From Bosea vaviloviae (GTDB lineage Bacteria; Pseudomonadota; Alphaproteobacteria; Rhizobiales; Beijerinckiaceae), in assembly GCF_001741865.1 (NCBI RefSeq), contig NZ_CP017148.1:275756-339755 (forward strand): a stretch of 64,000 nucleotides of DNA, written 5' to 3'. The position numbers were made by a program, and so were the translations under genes. The number at the start of each line of letters is the position of its first letter. The first letter of the stretch is position 1. Shown piece by piece: positions 32,562 to 42,091 of this stretch. The notes below the pieces were generated by a model. It had not been told where the DNA came from. It worked only from the letters and a program-made list of their open reading frames with translations, and did no database searches.

Positions 32562-33689
32562 ATGGGTAATTTCTCGATCACCACGCTGCTGTCGCAGGTC
32601 GATCAGATCGGCCAGAATTACGTTTCGACCGCCTACCAGGCGCTGTCGAATGCGGCGACGCAAGGCGGCGCGACCAGCGTCGCCGGCCTCCTGCTGACGC
32701 TCTACGTGATCTTGTGGGGTGTCGGAATCTGGCAGGGCACGGCGACCGGCGGCCCAGCCGACCATGCCTTCCGGCTGTTTCGTGCGTTCCTGATCTACGC
32801 CATGGCCACGAGCTGGAGCGATTTCCAGACGCTGGCCTATCGGCTGATGAACGATGGCCCATCGGCGATCGGCAATGCGCTCTTGAGCGCGGTGACCTCG
32901 GCCAACAGCACCGGCCTCTCCGCCAATCTGACTTCCGTTAACGGCGTCCAGAACGCGCTGCAGAACATGTGGAACACGACCAACAACGCTACCGAAGCGT
33001 TCCTGCAAAATGCCGGCATCACCAATTGGGGTCCGTATATTTTCGCAGCCGTCTTCTATGTCGTGATGGCGATCCTGATCGGCTTCGCGCTCTTCCTGAT
33101 CGTGCTCTCAAAACTGTTCATGTGGCTGCTGCTGGCGCTGGCGCCGACCTTCATCCTGCTCTTGCTGTTTGGCGTCACGAGCCGCTTCTTCAGCGGCTGG
33201 ATGAGCGCGCTCGTGCAGTATTTCGTGGTGCAGGTGCTGGTTTATGCATTTCTGGCCTTCTACGTCTCGCTGATCCAGCAATCGGTCGACGCGCTCAACG
33301 GCGTCGCAGCGTCGCGCAACGCGACCTGGGCGACGATCGGGCCGGTCGTGCTGCTCGCGATCATCGGCATCCTGCTGCTCGCTCAGATCAACAATGTCGC
33401 GGCTGCGATCGCCGGCGGCCTTCCGATCGGAGCGCCACGGATCGGCGCCTTCTACGCCAACGCCACCGGCTATCGCGCCACGCGTGCGGCCTACGCGCAG
33501 GGCGCGGCGGTCCGTAATCCATTCAACCCAGCCTCGCTCTCGCGACGGGAGGAGCTCTCGGCCCGTCAGCGCGCCCGCGTCGGCTTGCGCTCGAACCAAT
33601 GGGCGCAATCACCGGAGTTTCAGCGCTTGGCCGCGCAGATCAACAATCCCGAGGGCAGCGCCCGACCCAGCACGAGGGCGAACTCATGA
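32562..33689 (+). CDS. virB6: VirB6-like polytopic inner-membrane protein
   Basis: A 375-residue protein with about six predicted membrane segments (for example GLLLTLYVILWGVGIW and LFLIVLSKLFMWLLLALAPTFILLLLFG). The TrbL/VirB6 domain is typical. It forms part of the inner-membrane channel. The C-terminal 60 residues are polar. Its stop overlaps the virB8 start (ATGA at 33686). Confidence 0.88.
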   Translation: MGNFSITTLLSQVDQIGQNYVSTAYQALSNAATQGGATSVAGLLLTLYVILWGVGIWQGTATGGPADHAFRLFRAFLIYAMATSWSDFQTLAYRLMNDGPSAIGNALLSAVTSANSTGLSANLTSVNGVQNALQNMWNTTNNATEAFLQNAGITNWGPYIFAAVFYVVMAILIGFALFLIVLSKLFMWLLLALAPTFILLLLFGVTSRFFSGWMSALVQYFVVQVLVYAFLAFYVSLIQQSVDALNGVAASRNATWATIGPVVLLAIIGILLLAQINNVAAAIAGGLPIGAPRIGAFYANATGYRATRAAYAQGAAVRNPFNPASLSRREELSARQRARVGLRSNQWAQSPEFQRLAAQINNPEGSARPSTRANS

Positions 33690-34408
33690 GCGATGCGACT
33701 TCCACCGAACCTGCAGCAAAGCTCGATCCTCGCTATTTCGCGGATGGCATCACCTGGGAGCACGATCTCGCGCGCCGCAACCGCAATTCCCGCGCGATCG
33801 CCTGGATCGTCGCGACGATCATGACCATCGTCGCGCTCGCCTCGCTCGGCACGCTCGCCTTGCTCGTGCCGCTCAAGACCTACGAGCCCTATATGGTCGT
33901 CGTCGACAAGACGACCGGTTTCGTCGAGGTCAAGCGCCCGATGGCCGAGGGCCCCTTGAGCCAAGACGAGGCGGTCACGACCTTCAACGTCGTGCGCTAC
34001 GTGAAAGCACGCGAGACCTACGACCCCAAGGCATTGAAGGACAACTTTGACCTCGCGCAGTTGCTGGCGACTGGCGACGCCGCGCGCGAGCTCACCGAGA
34101 TCTATTCGCCGGCCAACCCGCAGAACCCCGTCAGATTGCTCGGCGCCAATACGATCATCTCGGTCGCGATCAAGTCGGTGACTTTCCCAAACAACCGCAC
34201 CGCGCTGGTGCGCTTTTCGACCGAGGAGAAGTCGGCCACCTCGATCACGACGCGCAACTGGGTCTCCCTGCTGCGCTTCCGGTACACGGCGTCGCCAATG
34301 CGCAACGAGTACCGTTTCGACAATCCCCTCGGCTTCCAGGCACTCGAATACCGTCGTGATCAGGAGACCGCGCCGTCGCCCGGGACAGTCGGTTCGCCGC
34401 GGTCATGA
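33686..34408 (+). CDS. virB8: VirB8-like inner-membrane assembly factor
   Basis: A 240-residue bitopic protein. A short cytoplasmic part and one membrane helix (AIAWIVATIMTIVALASLGTLALLVPL) precede the periplasmic VirB8 domain. The domain carries TYEPYMVVVDKTTGFVEV and the conserved region NPVRLLGANTIISVAIKSVTF. The ATG at 33686 is set by overlap with virB6 and by the position of the helix. Confidence 0.9.
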   Translation: MSDATSTEPAAKLDPRYFADGITWEHDLARRNRNSRAIAWIVATIMTIVALASLGTLALLVPLKTYEPYMVVVDKTTGFVEVKRPMAEGPLSQDEAVTTFNVVRYVKARETYDPKALKDNFDLAQLLATGDAARELTEIYSPANPQNPVRLLGANTIISVAIKSVTFPNNRTALVRFSTEEKSATSITTRNWVSLLRFRYTASPMRNEYRFDNPLGFQALEYRRDQETAPSPGTVGSPRS

Positions 34409-35214
34409 TTGGTTCGCGTTTCACCTCGCGCGGCGTCCTGGCCGCGATCTGGCTCGCGGCGTCATTTGCGCCAGCCTGGTCAGAGGCCGTGCCGGCGCCC
34501 GGCCGGACCGATCCGCGCATTCGCGACATCGTCTACAACCGCGACAACGTCACGGCGATCGACGCGACCTATGGCACCTCGACCATGATCGTCTTCCAGG
34601 ACAGCGAGAAGATCGAGACCTTGGCCATCGGCGACTCGATTGCCTGGAAGGTCGAGCCCAATCGCAAGGGCAACATCATCTTCCTGAAGCCGGTCGAGAA
34701 GAACGCGCAGTCGAACCTCAACATCGTCACCGACAAGCGGGTCTATTCCTTCGCACTGCGCTCCAACGAGCGACCACCGAAAGGTCAGCTCTACACCGTC
34801 CGTTTCCGCTTCCCCGACGACGAGGCCGATGCGCGCCTGCTCTCAGCCGCAAAGGAGCGCGCCGCCAACCCAAACCTCAAGGATCTGAACATCGCCAATG
34901 CCAACAGCGACTATGCCTATAAGGGCTCATCGGTGAACAAGCCGCTCGCCGTCTTTGACGATGGTACCAAAACCTGGTTCCGGTTCGAGGGGGAGACGCC
35001 GGCGATCTACAGCGTCGATGGCGAGCGCAACGAGGCCCTGGTCAATCATCGCACCGAAGGGCCGTTCGTCGTCGTCGACAAGGTCGCCTCGCAATGGACG
35101 CTGCGCAATGGCCAGGAATCGACCTGCCTGTTCAATCGCCGCACCAGCAACCTTCGAGAGCCGACCGGCCTCGAGCCCTATGCGCCACAGCGGACCGGCC
35201 AGGCCAAGCGCTGA
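34405..35214 (+). CDS. virB9: VirB9-like outer-membrane-complex protein
   Basis: A 269-residue exported protein with a signal peptide (VLAAIWLAASFAPAWSEA) and VirB9/TrbG strands: RDIVYNRDNVTAIDATYGTSTMIVFQ and NLNIVTDKRVYSFAL. The C-terminal domain (KTWFRFEGETPAIYSV) joins the core complex with VirB7 and VirB10. The start overlaps the virB8 stop. Confidence 0.9.
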   Translation: MIGSRFTSRGVLAAIWLAASFAPAWSEAVPAPGRTDPRIRDIVYNRDNVTAIDATYGTSTMIVFQDSEKIETLAIGDSIAWKVEPNRKGNIIFLKPVEKNAQSNLNIVTDKRVYSFALRSNERPPKGQLYTVRFRFPDDEADARLLSAAKERAANPNLKDLNIANANSDYAYKGSSVNKPLAVFDDGTKTWFRFEGETPAIYSVDGERNEALVNHRTEGPFVVVDKVASQWTLRNGQESTCLFNRRTSNLREPTGLEPYAPQRTGQAKR

Positions 35215-35226
35215 AGGGGAGGGGAC

Positions 35227-36585
35227 ATGCCCAGACCGGAAGAGTATCGCTCGATCGAACTGGAGGCCGCGGCCGCCACGGCCGTGGCGCGGTCGCCGAC
35301 CGCGCTCGGCAATCTGCTGAAAATCGGCGTTCCCGTCGGAGCCTTGCTCCTGGCCGGCTGGATGATCTCGTCCTCCTTCCGGCAGAGTCCCAAAAACATG
35401 ACCGCACCGGACACCGAGGAATTCCGGACGACGCAGTTTCCAGCACCCTCGCTCGAGACGCCACGGCCCCAGACCGGGCAGGGCACGATCGTGATCCCGG
35501 CGGCGCCAGAAACGCCGGAGCCCTCGATCCCGCCTCCGCCGGTCGCCCCACCACAGGCCCTGCCAGCGCCACCGGCCCCAGAGTTTTTGGCACCGCCTAC
35601 CATCGCCAATGACGACGAGGCCCGTCGCCTCTCGGAACTGGAGCGGCTGCGGCTCGAGGAAGAACGCCGAAAGTGGGAGCGGCTGCGCGCGCCGCAGGTC
35701 ATCACCGATGCAAGCGGCAGTGCCGCCTCGGGTCCTTCGCCGGATGGCAGTGCCGGGCGCTCGGGCGGTGACCAGGAAACCGACCCCAACCGGCGCTTTC
35801 TGGCTTCCGTCGCCAGCGCCAGTGTCGAAACCGCGAAGGCGACGAAGAACGACCGGATCGACGCGCTGATCGCTCAAGGGACGACTATTCGTGGCGTGCT
35901 GGAAACCGCCGTGCAGAGCGATCTGCCGGGCATGGTGCGCGCCGTCACGGCCGAGAATGTCTGGTCGTTCGATGGCCGCCGCGTCCTGATCCCGGCCGGG
36001 AGCCGCCTTGTCGGAGAATACAAGTCCGGCATGGCGCAGGGTCAGACCCGCGTCTTCATCGTCTGGACGCGGCTTTTGCGCTCCGACGGCGTCTCGGTTG
36101 AGCTCGGCTCCAATGGGGCCGACGAACTGGGGCGCGCCGGCAACTCCGGCTATGTCGACAACCACTACCTCGAACGCTTCGGTGCTGCGGTCGTCCTGAG
36201 CCTGGTCGGCGGGGTGTCCCAGTTCTTGAGCGGATACGGCCAGTCCGACAGCAACAACGGCAATGGTTCGACGATCACGACGACCGATCCCGTCACGGGC
36301 GTCACCACGACCACGCAGATCGGTGCGAACGGGACCAACCAGGTGCTGCAGGCTCGCCAAATCGCGGCACAAAACGTCTCGCAGACCCTGACCAATATCG
36401 CCCAGGAGGCACTAAAGAATTCGATCAACATTCCGCCCACGATCCATCTCGACCAGGGCACGCGGATCACCGTGTTCGTGCGGCGCGATCTCGATTTTGC
36501 TGCGCTCTACCCCGACCCGGTCAAGGAAGCGCTGAGGGAGCTTAGGCGTGAACGCAATCCGCCCGCATCGACCCGTCTTCCTTGA
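35227..36585 (+). CDS. virB10: VirB10-like core-complex protein
   Basis: A 452-residue protein with an N-terminal membrane helix near residues 35-50 (KIGVPVGALLLAGWMI) and a proline-rich spacer at about 90-125. A coiled stretch follows (ARRLSELERLRLEEERRKWERL), then the C-terminal TrbI/VirB10 domain (FDGRRVLIPAGSRLVGEYKSG ... SPMGADELGRAG-like end). It spans inner and outer membranes and gates the channel. It overlaps the start of virB11. Confidence 0.92.
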   Translation: MPRPEEYRSIELEAAAATAVARSPTALGNLLKIGVPVGALLLAGWMISSSFRQSPKNMTAPDTEEFRTTQFPAPSLETPRPQTGQGTIVIPAAPETPEPSIPPPPVAPPQALPAPPAPEFLAPPTIANDDEARRLSELERLRLEEERRKWERLRAPQVITDASGSAASGPSPDGSAGRSGGDQETDPNRRFLASVASASVETAKATKNDRIDALIAQGTTIRGVLETAVQSDLPGMVRAVTAENVWSFDGRRVLIPAGSRLVGEYKSGMAQGQTRVFIVWTRLLRSDGVSVELGSNGADELGRAGNSGYVDNHYLERFGAAVVLSLVGGVSQFLSGYGQSDSNNGNGSTITTTDPVTGVTTTTQIGANGTNQVLQARQIAAQNVSQTLTNIAQEALKNSINIPPTIHLDQGTRITVFVRRDLDFAALYPDPVKEALRELRRERNPPASTRLP

Positions 36586-37606
36586 TAGGGCGCTGGCCCC
36601 TTTGCGGCCCTGGCTCGATGACGACCAAGTCGTCGAGATTTGCGCCAATGGTCCCGGCGAAATCTTTGTCGAGCGCTTCGGGCAAGCCGCGATGGAGCGC
36701 CACGCCCTGCCCGAGCTGACAGCGGCGGCTATCCGTCACCTCAACGAACGCGTTGCCGGCCATTCCGGCCAGAGCGTCAACGAGGAGCATCCACTGCTCT
36801 CGGCTGCTCTCGCCGCCGGCGAACGGTTTCAGGGCGTGCTGCCGCCGGCGACGACGGGCGGCGGTGCCTTCGCCATCCGCAAGCAGGTGATCAAGGAGAT
36901 GGGGCTTGATGACTATCGCAAGCTCGGCTCCTTCGATCAGGTGAAGGTCGCAACTGCTGGCGAGTTCTCCGAAATCGACCGCAAGCTGTGTGCGCTTCTC
37001 GACGGCGGCAAGATTGAGGACTTCATCCGGCTCGCGGTCGTCAGTCGCTATTCGATCCTGCTCGCCGGTGGCACCTCCTCGGGCAAGACCACCTTCCTGA
37101 ACGCGATCCTGAAAGAGGTGCCAGTCGACGAGCGGATCATCACCATCGAGGATACGCGCGAGGTTCGCCCCGTTCAGCCGAACCACCTTGCGCTCGTTGC
37201 CTCGAAGGGTGATCAGGGCGAGGCGCGTGTCACGGTCGAGACCCTGCTGCAGGCCTCGATGCGGCTGCGTCCCGATCGCATTTTTCTGGGCGAGATCCGC
37301 GGGCCGGAAGCCTATTCCTTCCTGCGCGCCATCAACACCGGCCATCCCGGCTCGATCACCACTGTCCATGCCGATAGTCCGCAGGGCGCCTTCGAGCAGC
37401 TCGCGCTGATGGTGATGCAGGCAGGGCTGGGTTTGAGGCGCGACGAAATTGTCGCCTATATCCAGTCCGTCCTGCCGATCGTGATCCAGCAGACCAAGGT
37501 CGGCGGCTGGCGCGGCACATCGGCGATCTATTTCTCGCGGATGGCGGAGTGGCAGGCGAGCCGCAAGCGGCGGGGAGGCGGCCGTGCTGCGCGTCCATCT
37601 CTATAG
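36548..37606 (+). CDS. virB11: VirB11-like secretion ATPase
   Basis: A 352-residue hexameric traffic ATPase. The N-terminal domain (WLDDDQVVEICANGPGEIFVERFG) precedes the catalytic part with Walker A GGTSSGKT, the Asp/Glu-containing TIEDTREV box and a His box (TGHPGSITTVHADSP). The gene overlaps virB10 by 38 bases and virD4 by 23 bases, which supports coupled translation. Confidence 0.92.
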   Translation: MNAIRPHRPVFLDRALAPLRPWLDDDQVVEICANGPGEIFVERFGQAAMERHALPELTAAAIRHLNERVAGHSGQSVNEEHPLLSAALAAGERFQGVLPPATTGGGAFAIRKQVIKEMGLDDYRKLGSFDQVKVATAGEFSEIDRKLCALLDGGKIEDFIRLAVVSRYSILLAGGTSSGKTTFLNAILKEVPVDERIITIEDTREVRPVQPNHLALVASKGDQGEARVTVETLLQASMRLRPDRIFLGEIRGPEAYSFLRAINTGHPGSITTVHADSPQGAFEQLALMVMQAGLGLRRDEIVAYIQSVLPIVIQQTKVGGWRGTSAIYFSRMAEWQASRKRRGGGRAARPSL

Positions 37607-39716
37607 AGCAGGCATCGTCCTCTTCGGGATCCTCGCCTTCTTCCTTCTCTGGAGTCTTGCCTACGAGATCGTCGTCGCCTGGCGCTGGGCCCCGTCTCGG
37701 TTTCCGAGTGAAGGGGCCAATCGCTGGGCGTTGTTTCGGATGCAGAATGCCGACCGCTCGGCCGGCTTTGCGCTGATCGCCTGGAACCATTTCCAGGCGC
37801 GGCTCGCCTATCAGGCCACGCATAGCGAAGCGCTGACGCGCGCTGGCATCGCGGCTGGTGGCGTTATCGCGCTCGGGCTCGGCGGCTGGCTGTTCGGTCA
37901 CATCAACCGTCGACAGATGCCCTTCGGCGCTGCCCGCTTCGGCACCTTACTCGAGGCTGCTAATCAGGGGCTGACCGGAAAGCAGGGGATCATCCTCGGC
38001 ACGATGGGTGGCGTCACGATCCGCTCCGACGAGCCCGCCCACATTCTCGTCGTCGGGCCGTCACGGTCCGGCAAGGGCACAGGATTCGTCCTGCCCAATG
38101 GCTATCTCTGGCGGGGCTCGGCCGTGTTCTTCGATCCGAAGAGGGAGAATTTCGAGGCACTCGCCGGCCATCGCGAGCGCATGGGCAACAAGGTTTTCAT
38201 GTTCTCGCCAGGTTCACGCGACACGCATCGCTATAATCCGCTCGATTTTGTCCGTCGCGACGAGCTGATGGCGACGGACTGCCTCGTCGTCGCCTCCTTC
38301 ATCATGCCCGAAAAGGCCGACGACACCTGGGCAGGGGCAGGGCGCCTCCTGCTCTCGGCCCTGATCGGCTATGTGCTGAGCTCGCCGCTGACGGCACAGG
38401 CGCAGCATATGCGTTCGGTCGCGCGGATGACCACCACCGGCAAGGACATCTCGTCCGTCTTGCGTGCCATCGTCGAAACCGAACAATCGCATCTGCCGAG
38501 CTGGGTCATCGACAGCTTCAACCAGTACATAGCGCTCGAGCCCGAAACCCGAAACTCGGCCGTGTTCAATCTGAACATGGCCATGTCTCTCTGGAACAAC
38601 GGGCTGATCGCGGCTGCGACTGAAGTCTCGGATTTCGACATCCGGGAATTGCGTCGTATGCCGATGACCATCTTCATCGGCTGCACCATCGCAGAACTTG
38701 CGATCTTCCGACCGCTGATCCGCATCTTGTTCCAGCAGATCCACGATATGCTGATGGCGCGGCTGCCTGCCGCCGATGAGCCGCATCAGGTCCTGCTCAT
38801 GCTCGACGAGTTTTACCATGTCGGACGCATGGATGCGCTGATCTCGAAGATCACGATCAGCGCCGGCTACGGCTTCCGGATGTGCCTGATCCTGCAGGAT
38901 CTCGCCCAGCTCGACGAGCTCTACGGCAAGAACACCCGGATCACGACGGTCTCAGGTTCACAGATCAAGCTGTTCATCCAGATCAACGATCTTGAGACGT
39001 CGGAGTTCGTTTCTGAAATGCTCGGTGACACTACCCAGGTCTACAAGACGCCAGTGACCCGGCCGGGGCAGGGGCTGTTCGCGCCCCGCGCTTGGGCGCC
39101 GCATTACACCTCCCGGCCGCTGCGCTCGCCCGTGGAGCTTCGGGAAATGTCGGCGCGGACCGCGATCCTGATGGTCAAGAATTCGAGGTCGTTCGAGGTC
39201 ACCAAGATTCGGCATTATCGAGATCCCCCATATCGGCGGCTTCTGCGTTCAGCGACAAGCGCGCCGGCATTGCCGCCTCTATTGGCCTGGATCGATAAGC
39301 CTGACGCCGCAGGACAGTGCGCACCCGCGGCTGCCGCTTCGCGTCGGGAGAATCAGGACCTCGTTGACAACAGGAGCAAAGCACCATCCCCACCTTCCTG
39401 TCGGCAGCTCGAAAGCGCCGAACTGGAGCAACCGACTGAGTTTACCGGCATGGCCGAGCGACCATCGCAGATTGCGATGGCAGCGCAGACGCGCTCACGA
39501 AAATCATTGTCGTTGGGCAGCCGCAAGCCCGGACTCCCGCCAGAAAGCTTCAAACTGCGCGATCTTCTGACGGCAACCGAGGTCGCGCAGAGAACAGGAT
39601 TTGACGAGATGGCGGCTAACCTGAGCGCCACCGGCTTAGACGATGCCGAGCTCTCAAACGCGCGTTCGATTTTGGAGCGGCTTGCGCAGAGTTTCGGCGA
39701 CGATAATGCCGGTTAG
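37584..39716 (+). CDS. virD4: VirD4-like coupling protein
   Basis: A 710-residue type IV coupling protein that brings DNA or protein substrates to the T4SS. Two N-terminal membrane segments (VLFGILAFFLLWSLAYEIV and AGGVIALGLGGWLFG) precede Walker A GPSRSGKG (in HILVVGPSRSGKGTGFVLPN) and Walker B LLMLDEFYHVG. The C-terminal 200 residues are variable and include a charged tail. Its presence indicates real conjugation or effector transfer rather than a pilus-only system. Confidence 0.92.
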   Translation: MLRVHLYRAGIVLFGILAFFLLWSLAYEIVVAWRWAPSRFPSEGANRWALFRMQNADRSAGFALIAWNHFQARLAYQATHSEALTRAGIAAGGVIALGLGGWLFGHINRRQMPFGAARFGTLLEAANQGLTGKQGIILGTMGGVTIRSDEPAHILVVGPSRSGKGTGFVLPNGYLWRGSAVFFDPKRENFEALAGHRERMGNKVFMFSPGSRDTHRYNPLDFVRRDELMATDCLVVASFIMPEKADDTWAGAGRLLLSALIGYVLSSPLTAQAQHMRSVARMTTTGKDISSVLRAIVETEQSHLPSWVIDSFNQYIALEPETRNSAVFNLNMAMSLWNNGLIAAATEVSDFDIRELRRMPMTIFIGCTIAELAIFRPLIRILFQQIHDMLMARLPAADEPHQVLLMLDEFYHVGRMDALISKITISAGYGFRMCLILQDLAQLDELYGKNTRITTVSGSQIKLFIQINDLETSEFVSEMLGDTTQVYKTPVTRPGQGLFAPRAWAPHYTSRPLRSPVELREMSARTAILMVKNSRSFEVTKIRHYRDPPYRRLLRSATSAPALPPLLAWIDKPDAAGQCAPAAAASRRENQDLVDNRSKAPSPPSCRQLESAELEQPTEFTGMAERPSQIAMAAQTRSRKSLSLGSRKPGLPPESFKLRDLLTATEVAQRTGFDEMAANLSATGLDDAELSNARSILERLAQSFGDDNAG

Positions 39717-40189
39717 CAACACAGCGCTTGCATCGTAGCGGCTACGCCAAGGTGGCAGATGAGTCCGATGTTCTCAATTGGTCAAATACCATCGATATGC
39801 GTTAGGGTCGCTTTGCCCACAGCATCGTGGGTCGGCTGCCAACGTGGCTTCGAAGTCGACGTGAATTCGACGAACCCGTGAGCTCGCCGAAACCAAGGCC
39901 TTCGCCGAAGCCTCCCGGACGATGAAGCCGCGACCGTCCAAGCGCGGGTGCCCAGGCCCCCGCCGCCAGCGCGAGCAGAGCCTGACGCACCCGCGCTGCC
40001 AAAGGCCAATCGTCGCGGATCAACCATAGACGGTGGAAATTTGCACTGGCTTGCTTCGCGATCGCGACGCGTGAAGCCTAGCTATGCGGTCCCCTGAGTG
40101 CCGACCGCAAGTCAGCCGGGCGGCCGAAACAGGTACCAATGATGCCGTCCACTTCGCCCGACATCCTCCGGCGGAAAGCCTCAGCCGAC
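39717..40189. other. Intergenic region after virD4
   Basis: No gene is supported over 473 bases. Small frames on both strands look like random GC-rich sequence. A transfer origin could be expected near the secretion genes, but I see no nic-like motif or relaxase gene to support one. Confidence 0.4.
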
Positions 40190-40465
40190 TTAAGTATGAT
40201 CGGATCGCTTGGCTAAGCGCACGCCGACGCCGCCTCCGTTCTCAGCAATGAACTCAATCCCCGCAGCCTCAAGGGCACGCCGAAGCGCTTCAATCGTCAC
40301 TTTGTTGGCTCTGATTGGTCCAGCCGCGGGCTCCAATCGCTTTATCGTAGCGATAGACACGTTCGACAATTTCGCGAGCGACTTTTGGTCCATCTGCAGT
40401 AGGGCCCGTGCGGCACGGAGCTGCGCTCCAGTGATATTTACGCTAAAGGTATCATTTGATGCCAT
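40190..40465 (-). CDS. XRE-family HTH regulator
   Basis: A 91-residue protein. Residues GAQLRAARALLQMDQKSLAKLSNVSIATIKRLEPAAG form a Cro/C1-like HTH. The following RANKVTIEALRRALEAAGIEFIAENGGGVGVRL matches the C-terminal pattern of small single-domain regulators of this type. A TTG start at 40519 is an alternative with a better ribosome-binding site (AAGAAGG) and adds 18 residues. It stands alone between virD4 and the metabolic cluster. Confidence 0.7.
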   Translation of the reverse strand: MASNDTFSVNITGAQLRAARALLQMDQKSLAKLSNVSIATIKRLEPAAGPIRANKVTIEALRRALEAAGIEFIAENGGGVGVRLAKRSDHT

Positions 40466-40567
40466 AGGGCTTGATTTTCGTTCTGCGTTCTCGTAGGCTT
40501 TCAATGTCACACGCTCCAACTGCCTTCTTTGGAGGTGTGGGCGGTCGAGCAGGGTGGTTGCACACTC

Positions 40568-41215
40568 ATGCCCGACCTAACCAATACCAAGCTGTCTGGA
40601 GCTCGGATCATGGCTGATTCCGACAATACCACGACTTTGCCCTTCGTCACGCCTGGACGGAAGAGTTGGACGACGCCCATAGCTCGCTCTGCGGATTGCG
40701 AGCCAACTCACACAATGACGTTGGCGGACCCGGCCTTGGCGTTGTCACAGGCATGGACCGAGGCTCGTGCCGCGACGGCGGCGCAGTGTCTGAAGCAACA
40801 GCGGCTCGAGACCGCATTGTTAGAGCGAAGGCGTTCTTCGGAGGGCGTCGACGGAAAACCTGCCAGCAGGGCAGGGTACCGCGACGGCATGAGGCGGGCC
40901 TATGCAGAAGCAAAGGCGGCCGAGGCACTGGCAGCTGCGCATGAACAAGAGCTCCTGGAGCGCCTTGCCGGGGCGCCCGCGAACTCGCTGGCTGGGATCG
41001 CCGCAAAGCTCTCCGTCATCGCGATCGAAGCGGAGGACAATACGGACCTGACAGATTTTCCAGTGCCCCACGTTCGATCCGCTCTGGAGGATCTCCGGCG
41101 TTTGATGGGCCGGACCATCCTCGATTCATGTCCCGCTCCGGAGAGCGACCGCGAAGAGGTCGGCAGAACCGACCTTTGCCGAGCTCAACGTCAAGCCATC
41201 CAACGGGAGAGGTGA
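40568..41215 (+). CDS. Hypothetical helical protein upstream of the ABC transporter
   Basis: A 215-residue protein with an Ala-, Glu- and Arg-rich central helix (AQCLKQQRLETALLERRRSS and RRAYAEAKAAEALAAAHEQELLERLAG), likely a coiled coil. No family is recognised. It ends one base before the start of the substrate-binding-protein gene, so it may be in the same operon. Alternative starts at 40529 and 40610 exist. Confidence 0.5.
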   Translation: MPDLTNTKLSGARIMADSDNTTTLPFVTPGRKSWTTPIARSADCEPTHTMTLADPALALSQAWTEARAATAAQCLKQQRLETALLERRRSSEGVDGKPASRAGYRDGMRRAYAEAKAAEALAAAHEQELLERLAGAPANSLAGIAAKLSVIAIEAEDNTDLTDFPVPHVRSALEDLRRLMGRTILDSCPAPESDREEVGRTDLCRAQRQAIQRER

Positions 41216-41216
41216 A

Positions 41217-42089
41217 ATGGCCGCACAAGCTGTGAAAAGGATGAGGCTCTTCGGGATGGCGGCCGCCTTGCTGTTGTTCTGGAACGGGAACGGCGCGTAT
41301 GCCGAAACGACAAAGGAAAGGATCCTACGCGAGGGCAGGATCGTCGTCGGTATCCACAACCGCGCGCCCTGGGGTTTTCGCGACGAGAAGACAGGCGAAC
41401 CCGCCGGATGGCATCCGGACATTCTCAAAGCCGCCTTCGCCGATCTGGGCGTCAAGAACCTGCAGTTCCAGGTGACTGAGTTCGGAGCGCTCATTCCGGG
41501 CCTTCTGGCAGGCCGTTTCGACGCTGTGGCATCGGGTCTCTCGATCACCCCTGACCGCTGCAAGCAGGTGGCCTTCGGCGCGCCGGATCTGCAGGCCCCG
41601 GACGCGGCCATCGTCCTGGCTGGCAATCCTAAGAAGATCCATGGCTATGGCGACATCGCCGCTCGTGAAGACATCGTCATGGGAGCCGGACGCGGCAGCG
41701 TCGTCACCACTAACGCTGTGGCGGCCGGCGTGCCCAACAGCCGCATGCTGCTATTTCCGGACATCGAATCCAATCTCTCCGCGCTACGTGCCGGCCGGAT
41801 AGACACAGCTCTCATGGCATCGCCGACGGTCATCGGCCTTCTGGCCGGGAGGGGGGCGGGCGGCCTCGAACGTGTGGCGCCGTTCGACGTGGGTAAAGCA
41901 CATACCAACTTCGCGGCGATCGCCTTCCGAAAGGAGGATATCGACCTGCGCACCACCTACGATGAACAACTGGCCAAGCTGAAAGCCACCGACGCCTTCG
42001 CTTCGATCATGAAGAAATATGGCTTCGGCGATCAGGAAGCCGTGCCGCCGGGCATCGCCACCACCGACCTCTGCAACAGGCAGCAATAG
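41217..42089 (+). CDS. ABC-transporter substrate-binding protein (ectoine/amino-acid type)
   Basis: A 290-residue periplasmic protein with a signal peptide (FGMAAALLLFWNGNGAYAE). It has the bilobal SBP_bac_3 fold: GRIVVGIHNRAPWGFRDEKTGEPAGWHPDI, PGLLAGRFDAVASGLSITPDR and MKKYGFGD. The pattern is close to EhuB (ectoine/hydroxyectoine) within the polar amino acid family. It is followed directly by two permeases and an ATPase. Substrate identity is inferred. Confidence 0.8.
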   Translation: MAAQAVKRMRLFGMAAALLLFWNGNGAYAETTKERILREGRIVVGIHNRAPWGFRDEKTGEPAGWHPDILKAAFADLGVKNLQFQVTEFGALIPGLLAGRFDAVASGLSITPDRCKQVAFGAPDLQAPDAAIVLAGNPKKIHGYGDIAAREDIVMGAGRGSVVTTNAVAAGVPNSRMLLFPDIESNLSALRAGRIDTALMASPTVIGLLAGRGAGGLERVAPFDVGKAHTNFAAIAFRKEDIDLRTTYDEQLAKLKATDAFASIMKKYGFGDQEAVPPGIATTDLCNRQQ

Positions 42090-42091
42090 GG

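Noticed and set aside
34927..36372. Long minus-strand open frame opposite virB9, virB10 and virB11
   Set aside because: It is entirely antisense to strongly supported VirB genes, its protein is rich in Arg and Gly with no domain, and such frames are common in GC-rich DNA.
37600..40200. oriT or relaxase gene after virD4
   Set aside because: No relaxase motif, nic-like site or characteristic repeat was found in the sequence.
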